Positions 6,436-14,487 are shown, counted from the stretch's first letter. The stretch is DNA of 27,860 nt from an uncultured Campylobacter sp. (GCF_937996225.1 NZ_CALKTC010000070.1:1-27860); one strand, 5' to 3'. Made by a program: numbers and translations. Notes: generated by a model from the letters alone, not told the origin.

Positions 6436-7685
6436 ATTTCACCCTTTTCAATCAGATCCTCAATCGTTTTTTTATCATTTTTATCAAGCGTTATTACGTA
6501 GTTGCTTTGCTTGAATTTCTTAATTATTTTACTTATTTCGATGGGGATTAAATTTATCTTTGAGCCGTCTTTTTTGTCCTCAAAAATAAACAGAATATTT
6601 TTGTGCTTTTTGCGTAGATCCATATAAGCGTTGTTTTCGTTATCCAGCACCGAAACTATCTCGCGCATCTCCTCTATCCTAAGGGCATGATCGTAGCCCT
6701 CTTTACGCTTCGGGGATGCGTGGGACAGATGCTTTTTTGTGATGATTATGCCGCCGCTTTGCACATCTGCGCCTAAAATTTCGCTTGCTTTCTTTGCTAA
6801 AAAAGCATTCAAAAAGCCCACCTGCACCATATTGATCGGCGTTTTTGGATTGTCTTTTACGATGATCTCATCTATCGCATCCTCAAGCCCGCTTCTCCAT
6901 ACATGCAGATCTCTTTCGTATCCAAAGCCCGCTAAACGCTCTTTTAACTTTTGTCGCGCAGTCTCCGCAGTAACGGCGCCTAGCGCCTCTTGTTTCTTTT
7001 CGATAAAAATTTCATCCAAATGATCCATTTTGCCTGGGTTGTAAGCAAAATCATCCTGCGCTACGCTTGGCAAAAACGAGCCGTCTGCAAGCGGCGTAAT
7101 GCCGCGCGCTCGCACTTCGGCTTCCGTAAGGACTTGCACTTTGCAGCGACAATTCCAGCCGTTTGGCGGGTAGTTCGTATCCCAAAATTTATCATTTTTT
7201 GGAAGCGTGGTACCGTGCAGCTTTCGGTGCGTAGGCCTTGTTTTGCTATCAAGAACCGCCGTGTAGCGAAAATACTCCCCCGAGCTTTTCATTTGGCTTT
7301 CATAGCGGGCTTTTGCGTATGCGGTCCTCATATTAGTATCGTAGATAGTTTTTAGTCTGCGGTTGCCCACATAAATTTCTTTTTCCTGACCGCTTTTGGG
7401 GTCTTTAACCTTTATTTTACCGAGCCAGCCCTTTTTGGCTAGTATAGGCTTTACGCTTTGCTTCCACTCCTCAAACGGGATTCCATTTTTAAAAGCTTGA
7501 GCGAGCGAGTTTTGCATATCTTTTAGAAGATCTAAATCGGTCATCTTTGCGATCGTAAACGTTTTTTTATGCGCATCGTGCATGATTTCATCATAATCAA
7601 AATGGATCTCAGCGTTTTTGCCTTGCAGATACTCATATACCGCCGTAGGCTCTTTTTGAAAGCTAAAGCCGCTATTCATCCGCAT
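6420..7685 (-). CDS. MuF head morphogenesis protein with toxin-like C-terminal domain
   Basis: Of the 421 residues, 110-200 form the MuF/SPP1 gp7-type minor head domain: AYAKARYESQMKS, then DSKTRPTHRKLHG, FWDTNYPPNGWNCRCKVQVLTEAE. Mu F and its relatives are minor capsid proteins near the portal. Residues from about 280 to 421 are extra compared with plain MuF proteins. They form a basic, Lys-rich alpha/beta region with KKHLSHASPKRKEGYDHAL, then ILFIFEDKKDGSKINLIPIEI. This resembles the nuclease-like domains (PBECR group, related to barnase, EndoU, colicin E5/D and RelE) often fused to MuF proteins. The DNA for this tail is more AT-rich. The start overlaps the portal stop by 14 bases. Confidence 0.82.
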   Translation of the reverse strand: MRMNSGFSFQKEPTAVYEYLQGKNAEIHFDYDEIMHDAHKKTFTIAKMTDLDLLKDMQNSLAQAFKNGIPFEEWKQSVKPILAKKGWLGKIKVKDPKSGQEKEIYVGNRRLKTIYDTNMRTAYAKARYESQMKSSGEYFRYTAVLDSKTRPTHRKLHGTTLPKNDKFWDTNYPPNGWNCRCKVQVLTEAEVRARGITPLADGSFLPSVAQDDFAYNPGKMDHLDEIFIEKKQEALGAVTAETARQKLKERLAGFGYERDLHVWRSGLEDAIDEIIVKDNPKTPINMVQVGFLNAFLAKKASEILGADVQSGGIIITKKHLSHASPKRKEGYDHALRIEEMREIVSVLDNENNAYMDLRKKHKNILFIFEDKKDGSKINLIPIEISKIIKKFKQSNYVITLDKNDKKTIEDLIEKGEIKKIK

Positions 7686-9054
7686 ATCCGATCATCTCTG
7701 CGTTTGCAATAGCTCGAAACATATATTTTTCAAGCTCATCAAAAGGCAGATCGTAAAGCTCATAAAGCCTATCAAACGCCTGCTCGTAGGTTTCGCTTTG
7801 CGCGATCAATTCGTTTAATGCAGCCTCTATCTCGCCGTCATCGATTTTTAATTCGCTAGTAGCCTTTTCGAAGCGATCTATCGGCTTATTTGCGTTCTTT
7901 AAAACCCGTTTATTCGCCTTTAAATCACTATTTAAACGCTCTTTAATAGCCTTTTCGTCCAGCTCTATATTATAAATTTTGCTGATGTATTTTGCGGTCG
8001 GCACAAAGCCCATATCAAATAGCGTCTTATCTCTGCTTGCGCGCTCCGCATTCGGGGCGTCCTCATCATAAATTTTAGCTTCGATCTCGCCTTTATAGCT
8101 ATTTATCTCCTTAAAAAAGGCGATCGCCCTGTTCATTACGAATTCCAAAATTTTGCCGTCGTTTGCGGCAAGATCCTCTCTGATTTCGTTGTGCGTTTTT
8201 GCCGCGGCGTAGCTACCCTCTTTGATGTCGCTCGTCAAATTTGCGCCTAAAATCGCCTTGCTGATTTGATTGTCGAGGTATGTCGGCAGCTTTGTAAAAT
8301 CTACGTTTGAACTTGGCTGAATCAGCGTAAGCTCCTCTTCGGTATCGATGACCGCGCTATCGCCGCTAAGCATAGCCTGTACCTCATTTGCCAGCTCGTC
8401 CGGATCGAAGCTGGTTTTTGCAACCGCCCACGGCGAGCCGAAACGCTCCAAAAACCGAAACCAAAACTTGAGGCTCGCATTTTTCATCTTGACGGGGAAG
8501 TAGAGCTTTTTAATAAGCCCGTCGCCGTAAGTTTTTCTAAAATTTGCGCGATTGAGCGCGTAAATAACTTTAAGCGGCGGGATCTCTTGTTCGCTTCCGC
8601 CGGCTACGAATACAAACTCGCCGGCATCGTTGAATTTAAACTGTCTGAAATCTCGCTGCACCAAGCGCGGGTAAATTAATCCGTCCTTTTCTTTGTAGTT
8701 GACCTCAAAAACATTGAGCCCGTAAAGATAGGTCTCTAAAATTTGGCTAACGATATCCGGGTTAAAAATGGCTTTAAAATTTTTGGCAATCTCCTCATCA
8801 TCGCAAATGATTTGGATCTCTTTTTTCTCGGTGACCGATTTTCGGCTGACGTCGCACTGCGTAACCGTAAGATCGGTTAGGATCATATCCATATCGCTAT
8901 CGCTGATGCTGGAAACGCCGGTGTTGATTATCAGATCGATCAGTGTGCTATTTTGAGATATTACAGCTGTTTTGCGCTTTATAGGCATCGCCTGAGGTTT
9001 GGCTTCGCTTTTGTTTAATTTTAATCGTTTGAAATTTGATTTTTTCTTGCTCAT
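7672..9054 (-). CDS. Portal protein, Mu gp29-like (DUF935)
   Basis: At 460 residues the sequence follows the DUF935 portal family: an N-terminal basic leader, MDMILTDLTVTQCDVSRK, LYGLNVFEVNYKEKDGLIYP, then VIYALNRANFRKTYGDGLIKKLYFPVKMKNASLKFWFRFLERFGSPWAVAK, and the later region SNVDFTKLPTYLDNQISKAILGANLTSD. The portal forms the ring through which DNA enters the head. It begins with an ATGA overlap with the terminase stop, so the two are coupled, and overlaps the MuF gene at its end. This terminase-portal-MuF order is the same as in Mu. Confidence 0.92.
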   Translation of the reverse strand: MSKKKSNFKRLKLNKSEAKPQAMPIKRKTAVISQNSTLIDLIINTGVSSISDSDMDMILTDLTVTQCDVSRKSVTEKKEIQIICDDEEIAKNFKAIFNPDIVSQILETYLYGLNVFEVNYKEKDGLIYPRLVQRDFRQFKFNDAGEFVFVAGGSEQEIPPLKVIYALNRANFRKTYGDGLIKKLYFPVKMKNASLKFWFRFLERFGSPWAVAKTSFDPDELANEVQAMLSGDSAVIDTEEELTLIQPSSNVDFTKLPTYLDNQISKAILGANLTSDIKEGSYAAAKTHNEIREDLAANDGKILEFVMNRAIAFFKEINSYKGEIEAKIYDEDAPNAERASRDKTLFDMGFVPTAKYISKIYNIELDEKAIKERLNSDLKANKRVLKNANKPIDRFEKATSELKIDDGEIEAALNELIAQSETYEQAFDRLYELYDLPFDELEKYMFRAIANAEMIGYADE

Positions 9055-10694
9055 CTACTACGCCTTTTTATCTTTCTTTTTAGCCTCGTAAGTTCATACG
9101 CTCCCGCCAAAGAGTCGGGCGCATCGTCGTGCTTGCCTTCCGGATATTCGCAAAGCTGCTCTATAAGCAAGCTTTGGCTTTGATGAAACACGATCTCGCC
9201 ATCATCGATCGGCACCTCGAGCTCCTCTATTCTCTGCCCCTTGGCGGCCGTATTATTGACGCCTTTAAGCGGTAGCTTTGCGCCTATCTCAAAAGCCTTT
9301 TCTCTGATCCACTGCCTAAAAAACTCCTGCCCGCCGTTGCTCTCTATTGCGCACATTCTCGGGCGATATATGTCGTTTAGGCGGAGGATCTCCTTGATCG
9401 TTTTCTTGCTTTTCATAACCTCTACGATGCTTTCAGCGACGTAAATTTTAGCTTCGCTTTTGCTGACGCCGAGTACCGTAATAGCCGTATAGTCGCTCTT
9501 TTTCTTCTCGCCCGCCGGGTCGATATACATCACGAAATAATCGCACCTCGGAAGCTCGCGATAAAAATGCATAGCCTCTTTTGTAAAAATTTGAGCTTCG
9601 TTTCGCGGATCGTTTTGCTGCTCTTTGTTGAAGGATTTTAAATTTTCGGCGCGCTTTTGCATGAGCTTTAAGATCGGTAGCGCATCGGGCCAAAGCACCT
9701 GCGAGCCCTCGTCCATCTGCTTTTTGTGCCGCATATAAAACTCGTCGCTGGAGTCCTTTGAGATATTGCGATAAAGCTCGCTCCATTGCTCCCATAGATC
9801 CATTCGCCTTGGAAAATTTATCACGGATTGATATTTTTTAGCATTCCAGAATTTAAGCTTGAGTTTCCGAGCCAAAACGCTATCTGCATGCAAGATAGTG
9901 CCGATATAAAGTACATCTAAGCTTCCGTCTACGCTGCCTAAATTTAGCACCGCTTCATCGAGCCACTCCTCAAGCTTGTCACGCTGGTCTTTGCTGCGCA
10001 CGTTCGTGTCGTTTTCCAAATCGTCAAGGACAACCAGATCTGGGCGGTAAACGCCGAATTTCACGCCGCGCAGCCTCTTTCCGGAGCCGAATGCTTTAAG
10101 CTTCACACCGTTTTTGGATATAAACTCGCCGATCTTCCAATTCTTACTCGCGCCGCAGACATGCGGGAAGTCCATTTTTAGATTGGCGTTGTCCTCAAGC
10201 TCTGCCTTGATCGCTTCAAGGCAGCCCTCCACTAATTCCACGGCATCTGAAATTTCGACAATGAAGCGCTTTTTGGCAAAGCAAATGCACCAAAGCGGAA
10301 AGAGCTGCGAGCAATATGTCGTCTTTGCATGCCCGCGTGGCGCGGCTCGAACATATTTGTCGCCGCCCCTCTTTTGCGTCATAGCTTCAAAAATTTGTGC
10401 TAGATCCTCGTGAAGCGCGCAGGAGCTATCAATGCTGAAATAGTGCGGGAAATAGGTTTTTGCGAAATATAGAAAATCGTGCTCGGCACGCTTCAGCCTC
10501 GCAGCCCTATCTTTAGGAGATAACGGGCTATTGAGATGGATTTGCTCCTTAAGCTCGCCGTTAAGCTCCTCCAGCCAGTCGTAGAAGTCCTTACGCGTCA
10601 GCTTGCTAAGCTCGGGCTCTACGGCGCCCGCTTGTTTGTGGCTTTCGCGGCTATCCTGCAAAAAGCTATCCAGCTCATCCTTTGAAAAAAGCAT
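9051..10694 (-). CDS. Terminase large subunit, Mu gp28-like
   Basis: This 547-residue packaging motor has Walker A PRGHAKTT at residues 119-126, Walker B VVLDD at 221-225 and a coupling segment LYIGTILH. The C-terminal RNase H-like nuclease has YIDPAGEKKKSDYTAI (first Asp at 392), AIESNGG and a final KHDDAPDSL, which supplies the metal-binding acids. TerL cuts concatemeric or integrated phage DNA and pumps it into the prohead; in Mu-like phages it packages headful DNA together with flanking host DNA. AGGA lies eight bases before the ATG, and the gap to the upstream gene is 9 bases. Confidence 0.93.
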   Translation of the reverse strand: MLFSKDELDSFLQDSRESHKQAGAVEPELSKLTRKDFYDWLEELNGELKEQIHLNSPLSPKDRAARLKRAEHDFLYFAKTYFPHYFSIDSSCALHEDLAQIFEAMTQKRGGDKYVRAAPRGHAKTTYCSQLFPLWCICFAKKRFIVEISDAVELVEGCLEAIKAELEDNANLKMDFPHVCGASKNWKIGEFISKNGVKLKAFGSGKRLRGVKFGVYRPDLVVLDDLENDTNVRSKDQRDKLEEWLDEAVLNLGSVDGSLDVLYIGTILHADSVLARKLKLKFWNAKKYQSVINFPRRMDLWEQWSELYRNISKDSSDEFYMRHKKQMDEGSQVLWPDALPILKLMQKRAENLKSFNKEQQNDPRNEAQIFTKEAMHFYRELPRCDYFVMYIDPAGEKKKSDYTAITVLGVSKSEAKIYVAESIVEVMKSKKTIKEILRLNDIYRPRMCAIESNGGQEFFRQWIREKAFEIGAKLPLKGVNNTAAKGQRIEELEVPIDDGEIVFHQSQSLLIEQLCEYPEGKHDDAPDSLAGAYELTRLKRKIKRRSR

Positions 10695-10703
10695 TGTGTG
10701 ATC

Positions 10704-11186
10704 CTAAACCTCAAGCTCTTCGATAGCTTTGATAAATTTCTCGCTCTCGATGAGCTCAATAAGCTTTTTTATACACTCTTTGTTTTCGTCATCCTTGAAT
10801 TTTTCGACTACTAGCATGATAACCTTTTTTGCGATGCTGAGGCGATAGGCCTTTGGATCTTCGTAGCTTGCTACCTTCGTCATTTTCACAAAGCTATCGC
10901 CTATCTTTGAAAGCGCATCGGCTTTTTTGCCCGCGGGCATTTCGCTTTGCCTGATATCTTTGATCGCAAGCCGCATCTCTTCGATGAAATTTTGATAGAT
11001 ATTTTGCTTTTCCTCGCCGCCGCGGTTCAGATAGCTCACGGTTTTGAGTTCATCCCAATTACTACCGGCTTTGTAGTTCTTGATCGTCTTTACGTTTTTA
11101 TTTAAAATTTCAGCTATTCGCTCGACGCTAAAGCCCTTTAGATAAAGCTCTCGCGCCAAATCCTTGATATTTGGTTTCTCAGCCAT
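10704..11186 (-). CDS. DUF1804-like protein, probable small terminase
   Basis: This 160-residue protein has an N-terminal helix-turn-helix (ARELYLKGFSVERIAEILNKNVKTIKNYKAGSNWDEL, about residues 11-46) and a long helical C-terminal part. This is the organisation of DUF1804/Mu gp27-type proteins, which sit directly upstream of the large terminase and recognise phage DNA for packaging. AAAGGA precedes its ATG. Its start lies within the end of the gp36-like gene (8-base overlap). The DNA-binding fold is clear; the small-terminase role is inferred mainly from position. Confidence 0.78.
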   Translation of the reverse strand: MAEKPNIKDLARELYLKGFSVERIAEILNKNVKTIKNYKAGSNWDELKTVSYLNRGGEEKQNIYQNFIEEMRLAIKDIRQSEMPAGKKADALSKIGDSFVKMTKVASYEDPKAYRLSIAKKVIMLVVEKFKDDENKECIKKLIELIESEKFIKAIEELEV

Positions 11187-11574
11187 TTAGGTCCTTTAGA
11201 TCCATTCGTTTTTCGTAGTGTCTGAATGCCCTTGAAGCAAGCCTCGGCGTATCATCTTTCTTCTCATCGGTCGGAATTTTACCCGCAGCCATTTTCAAAA
11301 GCAGCCCCTCGATCTTTTCGATCTGCTCGGCTAGAGTGTATTTCGGAAAGTTGTTGCGCTTTTTTAACTCGATTATCGTGAGATCGACGCAGATATCTTT
11401 TAGAAGCTTGGTGGGATTGGCCGGGATCCTTATAAACGATGCGATGAATGCTAGCGCATCGTTTAGGCTATCGTCTATGATGCTTTGATTTATGCTGCCG
11501 CTTCCCTCAAAATCGCTAAGCTCCAGCAGCTCTTTGTGCGAAACTTCTTCAAGTAGATCATCGTTTGTTATCAT
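11179..11574 (-). CDS. Mu gp36-like head-tail protein (DUF1320)
   Basis: This 131-residue protein follows the DUF1320/Mu gp36 pattern: an N-terminal MITNDDLLEEV, the helix SIIDDSLNDALAFIASFI, then LLKDICVDLTIIELKKRN and ending in a charged tail. In Mu, gp36 is thought to act in head completion or neck assembly. AAGGATAAAG stands before the ATG. The 130-base gap between it and the capsid gene holds two hairpins rather than a gene. It is transcribed with the terminase and portal genes. Confidence 0.8.
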   Translation of the reverse strand: MITNDDLLEEVSHKELLELSDFEGSGSINQSIIDDSLNDALAFIASFIRIPANPTKLLKDICVDLTIIELKKRNNFPKYTLAEQIEKIEGLLLKMAAGKIPTDEKKDDTPRLASRAFRHYEKRMDLKDLNG

Positions 11575-11601
11575 TGGGCTTTATCCTTAAATCTTTTAAG
11601 C

Positions 11602-11699
11602 CTTTTAACGCGCATTAAAAGCATGTTAAAACGTTTAAAACATTTTTTACGTGTGTTCGGTCGTTTTTAATTTAAAAGGGCTTAGAGCCCTTTTAAATT
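11602..11699. terminator. Two hairpins after the major capsid gene
   Basis: A 14-bp perfect stem (11669-11682 with 11686-11699) with loop TAG begins 6 bases after the capsid stop in the minus direction. A second stem pairs CTTTTAA (11602-11608) with TTAAAAG (11615-11621). On the minus strand no clean U-run follows the big stem, so partial termination or protection of the capsid mRNA 3' end is more likely than full termination, because essential head genes lie downstream. Confidence 0.6.
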
Positions 11700-11704
11700 G
11701 ATTT

Positions 11705-12676
11705 TTATGCAAATTCAAGCTCAACGATCGCATCAAGCCTATTACAAACGGGAATCGGCCTGCTCTCGCTCACGATGCCCCAGCCTGCACCTTTGTCGAG
11801 CACCTCCGGAGCCGCCGCAAAGAATTTGGTCGGAGCCTTGCCGATAGCCGCGGTATGATTAGCCCTCGTATAAATCACTTCGAACATATTGTCGTCAAGC
11901 GGTACGACTACTCCTTTTTTGCCGCTCATATAACGCGTAGGCTTACCCTTGGTATTGTCATAGGTCGCATCGTAAGGCATAAAGGTTTTGCCGAAAAGCT
12001 CAAGTGTCAATACGTTGTTTTTATCGGTAATTTTTGCCGAATTTGACTTGAGAAGCTCCTCTTTTTCTACAAGGGCAAGCAGTTCCGCATAAAGCTCTCT
12101 GGTTACCAATGCTATATACGGCTTCGCGGCCCCCAATACGTCGACTTGAGCGGCCTCTATGTCGTTGAGCAGCGTCATTAGCTTCGTAGTGCTTCCGATC
12201 GTGATCTTTTTGCGGTTTGCGGTCAAAGAAAGAAGCACGTTACCTTTGCCATCCATTACCTTGCCGAATATGGCTCCTGCCGCCATATACTCAAGCGTAT
12301 TGGTAACGTTGCTTTTTTGCTTCGCAAGCTTTTTACCGATAGCCGCCGAAAGGGACTTCAATTGCTCTTTTTGGGTATTGAGCGTTTTCAGCAAATTCAT
12401 CTCGCTTGCCGGAAGCGTATCGTATTGCGGAAAGCGAGGAAGCGGCACGGATACTATCGTTTGATCCGGGTTTTTCGTCACCAAATGCTCGCCGTTTTCG
12501 CTGACGCTCTCAAGGATTACGCCCGCACCTTTTTCGATGATGATATTGTGCGAATTTGAAAGCGTCGGCGTCCATGTTTTAAAAAATGTGTCCATAATAA
12601 AGCTTTGGTCCGCTTTGACCTGATTGACGATCTCGGTCATCGCATCAACTGTGAAGTATTTTAAAAGTTCGTCCAT
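11705..12676 (-). CDS. Major capsid protein (lambda gpE-like)
   Basis: At 323 residues it fits the lambda gpE-type capsid family. The N-terminus has FFKTWTPTLSNSHNIIIEKG, followed by VPLPRFPQYDTLPASEM, a helical segment with TLEYMAAGAIFGKVMDGKGNVL, and late ATKPYIALVTRELYAELL-like and YMSGKKGVVVPLDDNMFEVIYTRAN regions, with no signal peptide. Its position directly after protease/scaffold and decoration genes matches the usual head order. It differs from Mu, which uses a T-type capsid protein, so this part of the head operon looks exchanged. AAGGAG precedes the ATG. Confidence 0.82.
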   Translation of the reverse strand: MDELLKYFTVDAMTEIVNQVKADQSFIMDTFFKTWTPTLSNSHNIIIEKGAGVILESVSENGEHLVTKNPDQTIVSVPLPRFPQYDTLPASEMNLLKTLNTQKEQLKSLSAAIGKKLAKQKSNVTNTLEYMAAGAIFGKVMDGKGNVLLSLTANRKKITIGSTTKLMTLLNDIEAAQVDVLGAAKPYIALVTRELYAELLALVEKEELLKSNSAKITDKNNVLTLELFGKTFMPYDATYDNTKGKPTRYMSGKKGVVVPLDDNMFEVIYTRANHTAAIGKAPTKFFAAAPEVLDKGAGWGIVSESRPIPVCNRLDAIVELEFA

Positions 12677-12686
12677 TGTTTTCTCC

Positions 12687-13013
12687 TTATCTTACTACGA
12701 TTTTTTGCTTAAATAGCGCGGTTTTTAGCTCTGCAGCCACGTCCGCAAGCTTGACTTCGCCAAGCACCAGTACGTCGGCATCCCCAGTGGCTTCTACATT
12801 GTCGCAGAGCACGCCGAATACTGCGGCGGCATTTGCGATAGTGGCGGTTTGGTTATCGCTCGTTACCGCAGCGAAGCTCTCGCCGCCGTTGATAGTGAAA
12901 AGCACGGCTCCGCACTCCAAAGCTTTGGTGGTCTCGACCTTGGCATTGACGCCGAGTATTTTATTGACGACTACGTCTCCGATGGTATTTGGTTTCTTTC
13001 TTTCGTTTGGCAT
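12687..13013 (-). CDS. Head decoration protein (lambda gpD-like)
   Basis: This 108-residue protein has the decoration fold sequence: N-terminal basic tail, LECGAVLFTINGGESF, then TIANAAAVFGVLCDNVEATGDADVLVLGEVKLADV, ending in LFKQKIVVR. Lambda gpD-type proteins form trimers on the outside of the mature capsid. Its start follows the protease stop by one base, with AGGAGG at a good distance. A gpE-like capsid next to a gpD-like decoration protein argues that the two were acquired together. Confidence 0.86.
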   Translation of the reverse strand: MPNERKKPNTIGDVVVNKILGVNAKVETTKALECGAVLFTINGGESFAAVTSDNQTATIANAAAVFGVLCDNVEATGDADVLVLGEVKLADVAAELKTALFKQKIVVR

Positions 13014-13014
13014 C

Positions 13015-13368
13015 TTATTTTCCTCCTAATGCAAATTTAACGACGTCGATGTCGTTTTGGGGTTGGTTTTTGTTGGCAAACAGATCGTTACTCGGCAGCT
13101 CCGTTTTTTGAGGCGGAGTAACGCCCTTTAAAAACTCTTTAAAGCCGCTTAAATCGGTCTTTGCATAGCTTAGCGCCCACTGCTTTTGCCCCTCTGCGAG
13201 TTTATTGGCAACGATGGCGCCCTCTACCGCGCTCTCCGCAAGCTGCTCGCCTAGCGTTGCAACCTCGCTCCTACTTGTCTCAAGCTCCGCTTTTAAAGCG
13301 GTGATTTGCGCGTCGTATTGCGCTTTTAGCGCAGCGACATCCGCACCGTTTTTTTCGTTTTCAGGCAT
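13015..13368 (-). CDS. Z: Nested scaffold protein, Mu gpZ-like internal start
   Basis: Inside the protease gene an in-frame ATG at 13368 is preceded by AAGGAG (13375-13380 on the minus strand), as good a ribosome site as any in the operon. Translation from it gives 117 residues that begin MPENEKNG. They consist of the coiled-coil region and C-terminal tail without the protease. In Mu, gene Z makes the scaffold from an internal start of gene I in the same way. The internal Shine-Dalgarno sequence is seen directly; the function rests on that known arrangement. Confidence 0.72.
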   Translation of the reverse strand: MPENEKNGADVAALKAQYDAQITALKAELETSRSEVATLGEQLAESAVEGAIVANKLAEGQKQWALSYAKTDLSGFKEFLKGVTPPQKTELPSNDLFANKNQPQNDIDVVKFALGGK

Positions 13369-13851
13369 ATTTTTCTCCTTTGCCGTAAAATTTTTATTTG
13401 CTCTTATTTCTTCAAGCTCATCAAGAAACGGCGTATTTGTTAACGCGACGCTTTCGATCTCACAGCCTATCCACGCTCCCGTCTTTTTGTCGACCGCTTC
13501 AAAATTGAATACTGGGCTTAGGTATCTATACTCGCCGTTTTTGATGTATTCTTTCGCTTTTGCGGTCCAACTTGCCATCCCATAAAGTTTGCCATCTCGT
13601 ATATGCATCTCTTTGATCCATCCCGCCGCGGGTGCTTCACAACCCATAAGGGTTTGATGCTCGTAGTCGATTACGAGATCTATCTTGCGAGCATCAAAAT
13701 TGAGCTTCATCTTTTCTAAATCTGCGCTATCGATACGAAATACTCCGCTATAATGCCCTTTCCATTCACCCGGAACCGCTAGTAGCAACTCTACAAGATC
13801 ATCGCCCGTGTTCTCGCTCTTAAGCGATATTAAATTTGCTTGAAATCTCAT
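13015..13851 (-). CDS. I: Prohead protease with scaffold tail, Mu gpI-like
   Basis: The first ~150 residues of this 278-residue protein match the Mu I protease family: GEWKGHYSGVFRIDSADLEKM, LVIDYEHQTL, AAGWIKEMHIRDGKLYGMASWTAKAKEYIKNGEYRYLSPVFNF and SVALTNTPFLDELEEI. The second half is a charged coiled coil (about residues 165-225), as expected for scaffold. The protease cleaves scaffold and capsid proteins during maturation. AAAGAGG precedes the ATG. A strong internal start encodes the scaffold separately (see next entry). It is preceded by 38 bases after the gp37-like gene. Confidence 0.88.
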   Translation of the reverse strand: MRFQANLISLKSENTGDDLVELLLAVPGEWKGHYSGVFRIDSADLEKMKLNFDARKIDLVIDYEHQTLMGCEAPAAGWIKEMHIRDGKLYGMASWTAKAKEYIKNGEYRYLSPVFNFEAVDKKTGAWIGCEIESVALTNTPFLDELEEIRANKNFTAKEKNMPENEKNGADVAALKAQYDAQITALKAELETSRSEVATLGEQLAESAVEGAIVANKLAEGQKQWALSYAKTDLSGFKEFLKGVTPPQKTELPSNDLFANKNQPQNDIDVVKFALGGK

Positions 13852-13889
13852 CTATTCCTCTTTCGATACAATTGTTACAACTTTACAAC

Positions 13890-14333
13890 CTAGCCCTCTT
13901 TGAGCCATTCACTTTTTTCAAGAAATTCGGTCTGAATTTCTCGCGTCAAAACATACATATACCCGTAATCGGTTATGCTGTTATGCGTCACCTTCAAGGT
14001 TTTCGGCTCAATCCTAAATTCATTATTAAGCTCTGAATTTCTTAGTTTTTTATCCACTGCTTCGCAAAGAATTGTGGCCTTATATTTATTTTCCTGCCTA
14101 TAACTTTGCTGCTTACTAGACGTTACCCCTAAAATATGGATATTGTAAGTGCCTATTTTGCTCACCACGTTTTCATATCTTTCGCTTATGAATTCCACGA
14201 ATACGAAACTATCTCCGCCTTTGATGAGCAGCTCCATCTCGTCTTTGTTTTCAAACTCCCCGAGATAGGGCGAAGTGTTTTTGCAAACCTCTTTGATGGT
14301 TTCGATCAACTCTTTTTCAAACTCTACAAGCAT
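13890..14333 (-). CDS. Mu gp37-like protein (DUF1834)
   Basis: It is 147 residues from the ATG at 14333. The sequence fits the DUF1834/gp37 family of Mu-type phages: MLVEFEKELIETIKEVCKN, GGDSFVFVEF, a beta-rich centre and TREIQTEFLEKSEW at the end. It is likely a neck or head-tail component. The longer TTG start at 14363 lies within the predicted -10 box of the divergent promoter, so I prefer 14333, which has AGGAG five bases upstream. It is the first gene of the minus-strand head operon, about 22 bases from the predicted transcript start. Confidence 0.72.
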   Translation of the reverse strand: MLVEFEKELIETIKEVCKNTSPYLGEFENKDEMELLIKGGDSFVFVEFISERYENVVSKIGTYNIHILGVTSSKQQSYRQENKYKATILCEAVDKKLRNSELNNEFRIEPKTLKVTHNSITDYGYMYVLTREIQTEFLEKSEWLKEG

Positions 14334-14360
14334 TCCATCTCCTGCTCTCGCCATTTTTCG

Positions 14361-14487
14361 CAACTATAGCGCGAAAAATATCTCAAAATCTATCAAAGTC
14401 CTTTGACAAAATTCTTTGACACAATTTTTTGTCAAAATTCTTTGACAAAATCCTTTGATAGATTTTGAGCGAAAAAATCCGTACTAT
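14361..14487. promoter_or_regulatory. Symmetric divergent late promoter region
   Basis: Predicted -10 boxes face away from each other: TATAGT on the minus strand (14368-14363) and TACTAT on the plus strand (14482-14487). Each lies 12-13 bases outside the same 17-bp sequence, CTTTGATAGATTTTGAG, present as a perfect inverted repeat (14382-14398 and 14453-14469). Neither -10 has a good -35 at 17 bases, as expected when an activator such as Mor recruits polymerase. Leftward transcription would serve head genes; rightward, lysis and tail genes. Confidence 0.7.
14401..14465. repeat. Five tandem 13-bp operator-like units
   Basis: Five consecutive 13-base units start at 14401, 14414, 14427, 14440 and 14453. 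Three are CTTTGACAAAATT or differ from it by a single base. The third reads TTTTGTCAAAATT and the last CTTTGATAGATTT. The units lie between the two divergent promoters, are a little longer than one helical turn, and are the most repetitive short sequence in the window. Confidence 0.85.

Noticed and set aside
6360..6551. A plus-strand 63-codon frame starting inside the tRNA-like RNA
   Set aside because: It has no ribosome site and runs antisense into the MuF gene; the RNA structure explains the sequence better.
9448..9795. A 115-codon minus-strand frame inside the terminase gene
   Set aside because: It is an alternate frame of the clear terminase ORF on the same strand, with no ribosome site and a composition unlike a real protein.
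14363..14363. TTG start at 14363 for the gp37-like gene, and TTG 14465 for the lysozyme
   Set aside because: Both lie in or before the predicted promoter elements; the ATGs at 14333 and 14513 have good ribosome sites.
14403..14447. TTGACA in the 13-bp units as -35 boxes of ordinary sigma70 promoters
   Set aside because: No -10 box lies 16-18 bases downstream of any of them on either strand.
14401..14465. The 13-bp units as a CRISPR array
   Set aside because: The units are contiguous with no spacers and lie between two promoters.
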